A stretch of DNA of 64,000 nt. It comes from Pomacea canaliculata (taxonomy: Eukaryota > Mollusca > Gastropoda > Architaenioglossa > Ampullariidae). This document shows, one piece after another, positions 39,451 to 52,009 of this stretch. The stretch lies in NCBI RefSeq assembly GCF_003073045.1, contig NC_037593.1, positions 21,326,720 to 21,390,719 on the forward strand, read 5' to 3'. The notes below the pieces were generated by a model. It made no database searches. It worked only from the letters and a program-made list of their open reading frames with translations, and had not been told where the DNA came from. A program made the position numbers and the translations under genes. The number at the start of each line of letters is the position of its first letter. The first letter of the stretch is position 1.

Positions 39451-41500
39451 TGCACTTATTGTCCCAGTATAAAGAGTGAATTAAACTCTGTGGTTATCTA
39501 CAACAAGACCTACCTGATGATGTGAAACTAGAGTACCTTTCTGAAGAAGCTACTTGTTTGATTAAAACTGAGGACATTCCTAGTCAACATCTCCATGACA
39601 TAAAACCTGAGCATGGTGCACACATTTGGATGCCACACTGGATTCAGGAGAAGGGTGTGAAACTGGAGTACCATTCTCAAGATGCTACTTGTTCTTATGA
39701 GCAACCCTCGGCAGACGGGTAGACAATCAGCTTTGCTGTCACTAGCGGCACCCAGAGGAACAATACAAATACAAATCCAGTATCTAGCGCCATACTTTCT
39801 GTAAGTTTGATATTTGCCCAGATGTTCAGCACTTACCAGGCTTGTTTTCTTTAAGTGCAAGTATGACTTCATTTTTGAAGGAGGTGAAGGTCCCCTTGTA
39901 GATAACTAAGTGAGGGATGTTATTCAATTCTATTCATGGATCATGTGAACATCCAGATGTACGACATGAATTGGGACAGTGTCACGGACAACACGGACAT
40001 CTCACGCGCCACTGACCGTGACCTAGCTTTCTTCAGGGTGGTAATACATACCTTACTCACAGTATAATCACAAGGAATGCATGGAATCCGATAATAAAAG
40101 GTTTACAATACACCCAAGGCACTTTTAAAACGTTTTATTGCAAAAATACTGTTTTACTTTCTGGTTGTCTGTTTTCGTTTATTGAAAGTATTGTTTGTTG
40201 TTCTGATTGTGAAAGGGGAAAGTCTCCAGGTTGTTGTGTAAACCTTGTTGGACAAGTTTTAAATGTGCAGCTTAGTTATCACCAGAGTTAGCATCTTATG
40301 TTAAATAAAATACTTTTGTGTGCATGTGCGAGGAAAGACGGACAGCTAGTTGATGAAGGACAATTTAAAAAAGAAAAACAATTCTCGCTTTTATGGAGAA
40401 TGCAAATTAGACATGCTGTTCTTAGAGCATCACTTGACCAGAAGATGTTATTATATACATTTCTTTTTTCACTTCTCCTGTCTGTGAAAGACATTTAGTT
40501 GAATAAAGTAACATCAAGAACAAGATGCACTCATTATGATCCACAAAGTTTCAAAGAGTTGATAGACGGAGCCGTTAGAAAATCAGTGTACCTATATAGT
40601 ATATACAAGTACGTAGAAACGCAACTGTCGACATGCCTTTAGAGAGTAGTGAAAAGAGATAAGTAACATGCATTACTTTCCCTCGTCACAACACACATAT
40701 CAGCGAGAAACAATGAAAGAAGACATTTTTATGAAAAACTATATTAAATGCTCATAAAAAACGTGGTCTTTGAAATGTAAACACAATTTTAAAAATTTGA
40801 TACAAACGTGAAACAACAAAACAAACAATTAAGTGACTTGATAAGCTGGAACGAAATAGCAACTAATGAAAAAAATAAACACTTGTCCAAAAAATACGAT
40901 TTGGCACAAACATTTCAATTACTTGATTTGTTACTGACATTTAGAAACCGGCTGAGTTCCTTTTTTTCTAAAACCCAACCAACCATGTCATAAAACCTGA
41001 ATTAGCGGTTTCCTAAGGCGTTGATTAATTTTTTTTCTTAAACCTTGATTTATTCCTAAGGGAACCGTGCTCAGCTTCCTGTTGTTTTTGATTAGAACAA
41101 TTCATGTTGCTAATTAGTCATCAGCAATGGCGTCTCCACAATGTAAGTGTATCCAATATTTATGTAGCCAGGTCTTTTCACGTAATTTGTTTAATTAATT
41201 CCCCTGAATTTGTGCATTAAATTTGAAAACAGTTTTTAGTGGATTTCCAGCTGTCGGCTGCGCACAGTTCGACAAGAGAATGAAGCAGAAAGTCAAAGTA
41301 GAAGCATCTGCAATGATCCAACGTTGGCTGAAGTTTTCTAGAATGTAGCATGCAGTTAAAGTGTAGTTAGGGTGAGGGTGTGAAATCTCTGTCCACAGCC
41401 AAGAACTGATAATGAATTTCAACGGTAATTTATATGGTCGTCGTTTCGTTGGCAGGAATTGAATTAATATGCGGATATTGTCTGACTAGTTCTTGCACAA
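39451..41500. other. No gene seen
   Basis: 39451-39780 may be the decayed tail of the LINE fragment. The rest is AT-rich. Confidence 0.4.
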
Positions 41501-41997
41501 AAGCCTGCACAGGAAGATCAACATCATAAATAAGGCATAAACGATTCCTTAATTGACATCTTGATCGGACTATATAGCAAACTATAAAACATGATCAAAC
41601 CCTTGCCCAAGGGAGGGAGAAATCTGTTAATTTCGAAACTACATTTAAAAAATGAATGGATTTGCCAGAGATATGCAAATACCTGCAAAAAATTGTTCCC
41701 AGGTAAGAAATGATGGGAGAAATGCTAGCAAAAAATTAGGAGGAGAAAAAAGAGAAAAGTAAAAGCCTGCACAGGAAGATCAACATCTTAAATAAGGCAC
41801 AAAGAACTCCTTAATTGAAATCTTGATTGGACTATATATCAAACCATAAAACATGATCAAACCCTTGCCCAAGGGAGGGAGAAATCTGTTAACTTTGAAA
41901 CTACATTAAAAAAGTGAATGGCTTTGCCAGAGATATGCAAATACCTGCAAAAAATTGTTCCCAGGTAAGAAATGATGGGTGAAATGCTAGCAAAAAC
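41501..41997. repeat. Tandem duplication, period 262 bp
   Basis: 41501-41735 and 41763-41997 are about 90 percent alike by eye; both begin AAGCCTGCACAGGAAGATCA and end AAATGCTAGCAAAA. There is no coding content. Confidence 0.9.
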
Positions 41998-42256
41998 ATA
42001 AGGTGGAGGTGTATTGTTCAATGTTTAAACTTTCACGAAAGTATCTTATTTTATGCCTTTTTCTCATCATGCCCCCTGCTCAAGTGATTGATTCATTCAG
42101 AGTAAGGAGGTTGGCAGACCAGTAACAGAGGTTGCTCTGACAGCAATGTCGTTGTTGACGGAATGCATGAGAGATGATGCAACAGACCTGTAGCATATGT
42201 CACTTATCCCTGATGTCTCTTCATCTGCAGCAGCTTTGCTCAGCAGTACATACTGT

Positions 42257-44960
42257 TCATTCTGCACTGTCTTTCACTTGAGTCTGAATCTGGGGCTGGC
42301 CCTGCAATGTTGGATAATGCTGGAAACTATCGGCACTTTGAGTGTTATTCCTGCTGTCTCTGACCACTTCCAGAGGGACTGGGCTCAGAAATGGCATGTC
42401 CAAACAGATTTGCGAAGATACTGACTTCACAGAGTTTGGGACCTGTTAAGAAGCAAGTCAGTCATTAAGGTTCACATTCTGATATACACCTGATGATTAA
42501 CTGCTGGTAATGTATGTTTGCCAGAGTCAGCATAGCTTGCAAGTTAAAGCTATCATATGGAGTGCAGGTATTTTGACATTATTTTATTTGAGATTTGTTT
42601 TAACAACGAAATTTCTTACTCTGTGAAAATCATTTATAACAGTACTGTATCTTATTCTACCAGCTCTGAAAACATAGTAATACCTGAAACCCTGGAATTT
42701 GACATGAGCCTCCTTCAAAGTCAGCATCCCCATCGTTGATGCTACTACTGCTAGCATAGCCATGCTGGATGTTGCTGTTGAGCATACTACTGCTCCCTGT
42801 TCTGGCAATGGAAGAAAATGTATATGTTGAGGCAGATGGCATCATCTCTGAATTTGCCCATTTTGGCCCATCTTGCTGATGTACTCCATGAGAGAGATTC
42901 ACAGGGGCCTGCATTGTGAAAGATGGTGGGTGTGGAGCTGAGGCCATAGATCCAATCTAGAAGAAAACAAATTCACAGCAAAAGATGACTGAGTGTGCTT
43001 CAATCTGTATTCAGAAAATATTTGTAAAGTGCGTCAAGTCTTCTAGCTGTACAGTGGGGGAAATGTTCTGTAAAAATCTGCACTATTGTTATTATTGGAA
43101 AATAAGAGGTTTTGTGTGATTGCCTTCTTTCAACTAGAAGGAAGACAGTATCCACTCTGCTTAAAGCTGCAAATAGTATAATTGTAACTTCATTTTTTAA
43201 AACCTGCATTCTTAGATTCATCAATGTTTATTGATGATTTTATGGGAAAATACAAACTGCAATTCTGCGAGTCCATCATGTCTGACATTATTTCAGTGTT
43301 AACATCTAATATATCAGATTCTAGTGTTAGGGTCTGCAAGTAAAATATTTCTTACAGAATTTATATATGGTCATCCAGAAGGATAATGTATTCCACTAGC
43401 AGTTCCTGTAGCAAATGTCACCACTGGTTAATGATAAGCACAGCAAGAACTCTAAATCCTTACTTGTCTTAAGCTGGTGGTTGCGTTGATCTTGTCAGAA
43501 TTGTTTGACACCAACTCCCTCAGCTCACGCCTACAGCGCCTGCGGTCACTGTTTAAACTGCAGTTTGCACATCCACACCAAGCATATGGGCAAACATTGC
43601 GATGGCTTTTGATGCGTACTCTGATGCTGTCATGTACCCAGCACTTGAAACACATTGGGAAACGCTTTAGTGGATCTACAATGAAACACATAGGCATACG
43701 CTTTAGTGAATCTGAATGTTAAAAGATAATCCACATACTGAAACCACACACTAAATGTAGCAGTACCTCTAAATGATCACATTATGACTGCATACTACAA
43801 GCCTTTTAAAGGCGAATGGTGATAGCAGATTTGGCATGCAGATAAATGTACTGGCTATGTCCCAGTTTGATTTAACATGAACTGATTTTTGAGATAGTTG
43901 CAGTACATGGCATTTGGTAGGCTTTTGTTCTGAGCAATATATACACCATTGTCTTCAACAGCCACTTGTGTATGTTCAGTGCTGACAAGTGCAGAACAAA
44001 AGAATCCTCAATTTTAGGCACATTTCTGAAGCATACATGTCTTCTCTTACGGTGCAGAACCTAGTTCTTAAGCAAGCTTTTGCACATTAAAGAAATTCAG
44101 GACACGTAATGTTCAGAAACCTGCATCCTGCGATGGTGGCTCAATTGTGCCTGTTGCTATTGCCACCAGCTCAGCGTCCATGTCTTTTTGGCGTCTTAGC
44201 CTGGCCTGAAGTTTGGAAATTTCTTGCCTACGCCGTATAAAGTTGCATCCTTTGCACAAGCATCCCTCACGGTAAATACAGTATGACTTGTGTCCTGTAA
44301 CACCATTTGCCACTGCTTACATGCTCTCTGTTTCATCACTTGTCTTCTCTCTATGACTAATAGATGCATATACTATACAGACTTTACTAGCAACTGAAAT
44401 CTTTCATGTATATTAATGCACACACATAGTGCAAGGTCTTTCAACAGCTATTTTTTAAACAGCTCAAGTATAGTTATGTTTTTATTTTAGATATATATAT
44501 ATACACACACACATAAAGTTTGTGCCAAAACATATCACTTTAAGATGATATCCTTATTACACATTTTTGCTGTTCACCTATGTTCTGTTTTTTTCTTATG
44601 CGGTAAATTCATTTATTATCTGAAACCATTGTGCTTTCACGGTATGATCTAAAGTTATATAATGTGTAGGACTGAACATTTGGCAAACTGTTCAGTTTCC
44701 CATGCAGAACTGGTTTGTTGCTGTAGTATTATTTATGTATTAACTACTACAAGACTTATGTCTCTTCCTTTCTACAAAAATAGTGTAAGGACTATTAATA
44801 CCTGTGATACCGATGTCAACTCCATGAATTTTGCAGAAAGCACACTGATGATACTTTTTATGGGAGTTGTTTCTTGCTGGGTTAAAAACCTGAGTGTCAA
44901 GGCCAGACTGAGACAAAGAACTGGACAGAAGCTGTTGTGATGAAGTCATCTGGATGATTT
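42257..44960 (-). CDS. DM-domain (Doublesex/Mab-3) protein with two tandem DM domains
   Basis: Five coding exons on the minus strand join in consistent phase: 44960-44802, 44294-44121, 43675-43464, 42956-42684 and 42442-42257, stop at 42259-42257. From the ATG at 44949 this gives about 330 codons. DM domain 1 spans exons 1 and 2: CAFCKIHG, then TGHKSYC, then CLCKGC, followed by a basic recognition-helix-like stretch (RRRQEISKLQARLRRQ). DM domain 2 lies in exon 3: MCFKC, KSHRNVC, CGCANC, then RRRCRREL. DM domains are intertwined CCHC/HCCC zinc modules that bind DNA in the minor groove; the family controls sexual and neural differentiation. Domain 1 has five rather than four residues between two late cysteines (C-IYREG-C). 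Exon 4 is Ser/Asn/Gln rich without a recognised domain; exon 5 ends the protein. Exon 1 is preceded by an acceptor-like tract, so upstream exons or a 5' UTR intron may exist. The two-domain layout resembles nematode MAB-3/DMD-3; orthology is not claimed. Confidence 0.85.
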
Positions 44961-45984
44961 CTGGTAAACAGGAATAAATACTACAGTCCAATATTGAGAT
45001 AATCACTTCAGTAGCTTAAAATGAGAAAGAAGTATGAATAGATGCTGTAGATATTTTAAAATGCAATAGTACTTAATGTTCTATAACAAGCTGATTAACA
45101 GTAACAGGAGTGGCACATAGTGCAATCATAATTTCAAAGGTATATGTAGACTACATATGAATGCTTTCTTATGAGACAATTTTTATCAATTAAAATGTTG
45201 ACCTGCAATAGTGGGAATTTTATTGAAACAGTCCACTGCTATCTGTATAGCTGTCAGCAGTTGACTGAAAGGAGATGTACAACTGCTAGGTTAGGCCTCC
45301 AGTGACCATTAGCTTCTTACACTGTCATTAACAGGATTCACAAAAAGATAATAAATTTTGTAAATAATAGCATTTTATAAGTGTCAAAACTCTTGTCTCT
45401 AAAAATATTGCACAGTTAGTTCCCTTCAGCAGGATTCCATAAAACACCAATACTGAACGATTTCCTGCAAAGCTGTTTTGTGTACCTTCAAGCCTTAGCC
45501 TTTTCATTATTATCATCAGCACAACCTCCACTACCACATACCACTACAACAAAGTCAATCATACCACATTCCACTTATCAAAACAATGTGTAATTACAAC
45601 ACACACACACACACACAGAAAAACAGCCTGTAATCTAAGGAAATGAGACATCAAGCCTTTAACAGCTCAAAGAAAACTAGGAATAGCAACATAGGATAGC
45701 CAGGGAATTGCTGCTTACATTGCTGCTAAAGTTTTGGAGCCTTGCTTACCATTTGTCCTCAAAGGTGTGATATGTTTTTTGTATGAATAGACCTTTAATG
45801 ATTCTGTCAGTACATAATATGGTAATATATATACACACACATGCATGATTTACAGTCACAATGTTTAGGTCTAGGATGGACTGCATATTAAACAGTGGTG
45901 TCATATGATTATAATGGAGCTAAACAATGCCACTTACCTAGTTAGCAGTAATGTCTAACACACTAAACTTGGCAATAATTTTGA
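44961..45984. other. Presumed 5' flank of the DM-domain gene
   Basis: Upstream of the first recognised exon of the minus-strand gene. No promoter motif is clear. A CA repeat lies at about 45600-45618. Confidence 0.4.
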
Positions 45985-46280
45985 GGATGGATAGCAAAGT
46001 GGTTAAAGTGTCCGAACTGACAGTCTGGTTCAATACCCATCTAGTGCAGCAAATTTCCCTTAGTTGAAAGGTTGTGTTTGTGGTAATCCTGGTATAAGCA
46101 AACTTACTGCACTGCTAGTTGTACAAAAAGGTAGTGTAATAGTTAAAACACCCGCTTGTCACTATTGCAGACAGAAGTGGTGAGCTCAGATATACCTTGG
46201 TACACTCGCTGTATGTGACACCAGCTATTGAAGTTTGCTCTGACTCACCCCCCCCCCTCAACTCCAATTTCCCGCCAAAA
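45985..46280 (+). mobile_element. tRNA-derived SINE, possibly dimeric
   Basis: ATAGCAAAGTGGTTAAAGTG (A box) and CTGGTTCAATACCC (B box) start at about 45990. A second, weaker tRNA-like unit (GTAGTGTAATAGTTAAAACA, then GGTGAGCTCAGAT) follows at about 46130-46190. Confidence 0.5.
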
Positions 46281-46338
46281 CAAGCAATTAACTAACCAGC
46301 CAGTTGTATAAAAGTATAGCAAATACAATTACATAGTA

Positions 46339-46790
46339 CAGTGATGCCCAACCTTTTTCGGCCTGCGGGCCATACACATTTCCGACACGCGTGTTACGGG
46401 CCGCTTCACCGCAAAAATGCAAACTCGAAAAAAAAAAAATAGAGCAGATACCGATTTTTTTTATTAGAAACAAGTTGTACTTACCATTAATTATTTAGTA
46501 ATTAGTGAGATATTTGAAGTTGTTTTCCCGAAACCAACTTCTGAATGTCCGGCCTCATCGTAGAGACACCAAGTCGGAGCACTGAATCGAAATGTTCGTC
46601 CATCGAAAAAAAGATTGGGAAACGCCACTACGTAGGGATAAATACTTCTTCTTCCCATTTTTCGTTTTTCTAGGTCTTTTTTTATTACTAACATGCCAAT
46701 TTCTTGCACTGTGGGCAGCTGTTTCGCGGGCCGGATGGCACCGTGTCACGGGCCGAATATGGCCCGCGGGCCGTAGGTTGGGCATCCCTG
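46339..46790. mobile_element. Non-autonomous hAT element, 452 bp
   Basis: Terminal inverted repeats CAGTGATGCCCAACCT and AGGTTGGGCATCCCTG. The 8-bp duplication ACATAGTA flanks it at 46331-46338 and 46791-46798. GGCCCGCGGGCC-type subterminal motifs are typical of this family. Confidence 0.9.
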
Positions 46791-47077
46791 ACATAGTACA
46801 TAATGATTATAACAAACAACTATGATGTTTAAACAATGACTAAGTCACCTAATAGTGCCTTTCTCAGAACTGTCTCAATTTTGTTTGGTATATTTATATA
46901 TACGCGCGCACACACACATATATATATACACAGTAACGTACGTGTTCCCATGGGAAAAATCCCCAAGTTTTAGAAGTAAATTTTTTAAAATAAAAATATC
47001 CGAATTGACAACAGCTATAGAAGTAGGCCGCATTCACTTATATGCTGACTCAATTGTTCTTACAATATGACTTTAAA

Positions 47078-47280
47078 TAAGGTGACCAGACGTTTCGGAG
47101 GCGAAATCGGGACACGTGCCGATGATGGTCTCGTCAAAGAACGCCGAAAAAAGCGGGACATTTGATGGACTTGCCAGAAAGCCAGACAGCGGGACAATGG
47201 GCGTCCAGCCCGACGAGCAGGCGAGACACGAGGTCAAAAGCGAGACTGTCCCGCCTAAAGCGGAATGTCTGGTCACCTTA
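47078..47280. mobile_element. Short hAT-like element, 203 bp
   Basis: Inverted ends TAAGGTGACCAGAC and GTCTGGTCACCTTA. CTTTAAA (7 bp, possibly ACTTTAAA) is repeated at 47071-47077 and 47281-47287. Superfamily is assigned from the duplication length and end sequence. Confidence 0.75.
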
Positions 47281-47942
47281 CTTTAAACAGATTCCAAATT
47301 TGACTCCATACGCAGATGCAGTTGGAAAACATTGGGGAAAAAAAAACAATGAAAAAGTAAAGTAAAAACAAAATGTAAACTAGATGAAAGGTTTGTGGAA
47401 GGAACAGGTTTCATAAAATTTTGATAATAAAAATGATAGTGGCAATCTCTTAATCACTTACTTTCAATTATTGCAAAGAAACATATCCATTACTTCACAC
47501 CAAGTAAAAGACATTTCGAAATGATTTTCGATAAGTACTTAAAAAAAAAGCCTACCCGATCAGAGTTTCTTCCGTAGCAGAATATTCTTGAATACAATCT
47601 GAATAATGTTTTTTTCGGGTTCAAGCTTCCACGACTGGAAATTACTTCAGCAGTGCAAGGACTAATTGTGTGATCAGGTGGGACCGCCCTATTGAGTAGG
47701 GATGTCAGGTTGCTATCATGCCTTTTCAACTTATTTTTACTTGAAGTTAATTATCTCTGGGAAGGCCTGTGACGAACGATGAAAATCACTAAAGCATGAA
47801 ATAATTAAATTTAGGTGTTTTCAGAGTTAACAATGACAAATTCTACGAAATAAAGTTAGGCAACGTTACTGGCCTTTGACGAGAGTGAACTCGCCCAAGT
47901 CTCCAAGTCGTAACAAAAAATGGCTAAAGTGTTAAACAATTT

Positions 47943-48130
47943 TAACCACTAGGAAAGGCGAGGATCAAGGGCTGACAGGCGAGGAGCGGAAGGGGGTCGA
48001 CAGGATGCAGATGCGCCAATGTGGTTGGGAGGGGTGGAGGATGAAGAGGGGGGGAATGAGCGGAGACAGCTAGCGTGAGCCGACGATTCTTGGACTCACG
48101 GGAAACTTGAGCAAAAAAAGCCGTTTTTAC
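47943..48130 (-). mobile_element. Partial second copy of the internal part of the 29.75-30.5 kb element
   Basis: This stretch is a diverged reverse complement of about 30030-30190, for example CCGACGATTCTTGG against CAAGAATCGTCGG, and AGCCGTTTTTACAAACC matches the sequence at 29830. No intact termini were found. Confidence 0.55.
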
Positions 48131-50275
48131 AAACCCCTCCCCCAATACCGACAACCCCCCCGATCCCATGTGTGTGTTGTCTGGCACTCGATGTCTCCAC
48201 ACAACACATGTTTCACACATGTTGTACACGCACACCATCGTCAGTACAACAGGTAGCACAAACACACCCTCGGTCCTTCACGTCCGTACACAGACAGTCA
48301 CGTAGTTCATTAGTGGCAGTGGCAAGATGCACTGGCAGGTTCCGATGGCAGTGTGGCAGTGACACTAACCTGTGTCTGTGTACCTGGCATTGATGTACAG
48401 ATGCTAAACATTCTTATCGCACGTTACGAAGTGTGGAGATGAGTACAAACCTTTCTTTTTCCATCTTGCTACAGGGATAACTGTGCTCAGTACATGCGAT
48501 GTTTCAGTGTCCTGACTGATGACGAACACAATACAAGACACTCCGAGGCAAGCTGTCATGTTTTATTAGATAACTCAGACACACAACACAGGAGAGGGGA
48601 AACAAGGGACATAACTAAGATATAGGCGAGGTTAATCCACCAAGTGTCAGCATCGCGCCGCATCCATGCAGCGTGGATGGATACTACCTGCTCTACTCTT
48701 TAATCTCAAGTCAAATCAGACTTTACTGTCTGTCCAGGAGACCCAGGACAGAAATTTTTCTTCGCTCAGAAGAGAAGGCACACAGACATTTAACACACAG
48801 TTAGGAGTAAAGATACAAGTAGTTTGGATCCCCGTCAAATGGTAATGAAATTCAAATACTGTAAATTTTTGTGTATACATTAAATAAATGAGCTGGCATT
48901 GCACATTGCAACGAAATGCAACTCGGGAGATTTCCATGTCGTGACTCAGGCACGTCTTCTTCCTTCAATATCTCCGGCCTGAGTACTTTTCCAGCCTCGT
49001 TCCCTCCGAAAATTCTACAGCTGAACAATATTCAACAAATATTCTGTCATGGTTAACCCTTTTCTCGCTGACATTCTCAGTCATTCTCTCTTACATGCTT
49101 TCTACGCTTGCAGTTCATAAGTAGCGAAGGGGTTAAAATAACCTAAAAACATGGAGGCACGGACTGGTCGATCTTGACAGCTACTAAAAGTCATTGTCAT
49201 TATTTGAAACATGCATTTAGCAATGAGCAAAATATTTCTTACTTTGGTTTCAAAATGTAATTTCTTTATTTTGTTCATTTGACTAAATCCTTTTTAAATG
49301 TTGTTAGTGTTGACACAGTGTTTAAACTGTCAACTAGCACAGAGCTTTCTGTCAAGTTGTAAATTTGTAAATAATGGTAGAACCCTGACTTCCCTAAGTG
49401 CGACAGCAATGCCCTTCCCTTGTGTCAAATGCTTTTAAATGCAATGTATAATCTAAATGTACAAACTGGTCAGGAATGAAGTTATTCCAGGCAATCTCCT
49501 CTCACTGTAAGAATTATGGAAATATTTAGACACAATGCATTACACGTCCTTTGTAGATAATACAATATCAGATTACACGGTATTGATATTAGAGAGGGCC
49601 AGCTTTTTGGAGTCCTCAGCATGTTTACCACCACTTATAGTTATTGCTCTGAGTGTTGTTGACACCTTGAGCTTAAATGTTTGGCATCGCCATGTTTGCA
49701 CCCAACAACATGGTCTGTTTGGGTGTACACAATTTTCGGTGTTTTTCTTGTATGTGCCGTTGTAGCTAGTGAAACTTAAAGATCAACGGAATTCGATTTT
49801 TCCATCGACTAGTAATGGTCTCCACCTTTAGACTGCCACTAATTCATTTTAACCCTTACCTAGAGCCCCGGTTTTCAAACGTTTCCAGACAAAACCACTT
49901 TCGAAAATTTGAATTGACAGAGTACCACCTCCCAACCCTACCCCCAATGAATACATATATATATATACTAGTCTTGGACTTTGTCATGGTGTTCACGTAC
50001 CACTTACAGTTTGAAAACTGGGAACACAGGAGATCGGAAGTGTTACGGTCACGTGACATGATAAGACACGGTCAGACCTCACGTGCAAGACGAAAGAATG
50101 TCAAAGAGCGCGTCAAGTTTTGTTGTTGTTTATTTTGAAAACTAGAATGTCCGAGAAGGGTGTAGCTAGGAACTTTAAAGCCCCACCGGTCATAAAATTG
50201 TCAAACTTTTTACATTTTGGCCATTTTGAGATTACTTCATACTGTCAAAGTTCAAATTCTGTTCTATTCACTCAC
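48131..50275. other. No gene assigned
   Basis: A CA/GT-rich tract and AT-rich sequence. A minus-strand frame near 49020-48900 and a splice-like segment near 48380-48310 look weakly coding but match nothing I recognise. Confidence 0.3.
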
Positions 50276-50359
50276 CAAGACCGTCGTAGCAGCTAAAAAA
50301 TGTAACTCAGTGAACTGAATTCTGCTGTCGAAATCACCATCAGTCATGTGGTAAGCGAG
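50276..50359 (-). CDS. Isolated exon encoding an EF-hand calcium-binding loop
   Basis: Minus-strand exon of 28 codons between a good acceptor (TTATTTTCAG) and donor (TTG|GTGAGT). It reads LAYHMTDGDFDSRIQFTELH and on. DGDFDSRIQFTE fits the 12-residue EF-hand loop: Asp at 1, 3 and 5, Ile at 8, Glu at 12. No partner exons were found with confidence, so the gene or protein family is unknown. It may be part of a gene with long introns on the minus strand or a stranded exon. Confidence 0.55.
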
Positions 50360-51389
50360 CTGAAAATAAAGTGAAGTTTTAATTTCTGCTGTAAATCTCG
50401 GTAGTAATCAGAACTAGATGTGAACATTTACACATTTGAGTCAACGTGCAATGCTAGTTATTTATGTACTTTGTCAGGAATGTAGGGAAACAGAGCTTTA
50501 CATCTTTTGCACAGATAACAAAGGTTGGGTGAGGGTTGGATGGTCTTACTCCAACCAAATGTAACAAACAGAATGTGAAGACAATTATGTGTAACATTCC
50601 TAACAAACAATGAAAACTGCTATCTAGTCAAGTTTGTAGCCATTCAGTGTCTAGAGAGCACATCATTTTAAGCCCCTAAAAGGCCAGACAGCTGGTGCTT
50701 TTCCAAGAAATCTTTGACAGAAAATAAGATACCCCCTAGCCACAAAAATCAACCATCTTTAATCCATGTGACTACAGAGGTAATTCATAAAATAATCCTA
50801 GCATACAGAGGAACAGAACATGAGCAGCTGCCCAAATTCTGGTGCACTCAATGATATATCTGTATATTTCATGAATAGGTTATTCTTATTCCTATTTGCC
50901 CCCAGTTGAGCATAGGGCCGCAAGAATTCGTTATACTCCCCTATCAGCTTTTAAAATAATTCTTTAATTGATGTTCATCCCATCACCCTGCAACTGAAGG
51001 CTAAGAAAGATGAGAGTGTTTCCTACTAATGCTGCTACTTCAGTAGATGCTCACAAAAATTGGAAGCAATATATGTGACATCATCACTAAATGTTAGATA
51101 GCAAAAGACCAAAGATGGCAAAAACCATGAAGTTAGTGGACACTGAACTTCTATATAACTAACTAAACCTATAACTGTGTTGCTCAATGTTTGCAAACAC
51201 CATTGTTTTTATTACTGTGTACTTCTCTGAAGCCTAGTCAGCAGTTGGGTACACAACACAACCATGTTGACTTTTCTAAAAGTGAATAAAATAATTAATT
51301 TTATTAGTAATGTTAAAGTTATATGTTGTAACACATTGAAAGATGGTTATATTTTTCATTCAACAGGTAAATTACATGAAAGGCTTAGA

Positions 51390-51975
51390 TAAAACAAAGT
51401 TACTAAGCTTGAACTTTCTGTTCTCACTTTTTCCGTTCATTGTTTTTGTTACAGTTTGTTTACTTAAAATCCCTATAACTTTATATTGACATGTGATACA
51501 GGCCTAAAATTTGAATAAAGTTTTCTTTATACATATTTAAACCTTTCATGGGAGAGCTTTTTTTAAAAAAGTTAGTGGTTTAGTAGTTACTAAGCTTTCA
51601 CTTTGCTTTACCTCGCCTTTTCAGTTTCTTGTTTTAGCAAGCTTGTTTACTTCAAAAGTTTATAACTTTATATTGACATGTGATACAGACCTAAAATTGA
51701 GTTGGAGTTTTCTGCATCTACATTTAAACATTTCTGTGAAAGCTTTTTAAAAAATATTGAGTAGTTTAGTAGTTACTAAGCTTTCTGTTTTTCTTCCCAT
51801 GTTTTCTTAGTTTCTTGTCTTGGTTAGAGACTGTTTACTTCAAAAGCTTATAACTTTTTATTGACAAGAGATATAGTCCTGCAATTTGGTTGAGCTTTTC
51901 TCCATACAAATTTAAACATTTGTGGGAGAGCTTTTCAAGAAATATTTAGTAGTTTGGTAGTTATACCGTTTTAAA
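51390..51975. repeat. Diverged tandem repeat, period about 186 bp, about three copies
   Basis: The marker AGTTACTAAGCTT recurs at 51398, 51585 and 51771, with TATTGACATGTGATACA-like blocks at matching offsets. Copies are diverged, so it may be a satellite fragment. Confidence 0.85.
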
Positions 51976-52009
51976 TCAAAATTTCTCAAAATTTAACATG
52001 TTCACTGGA

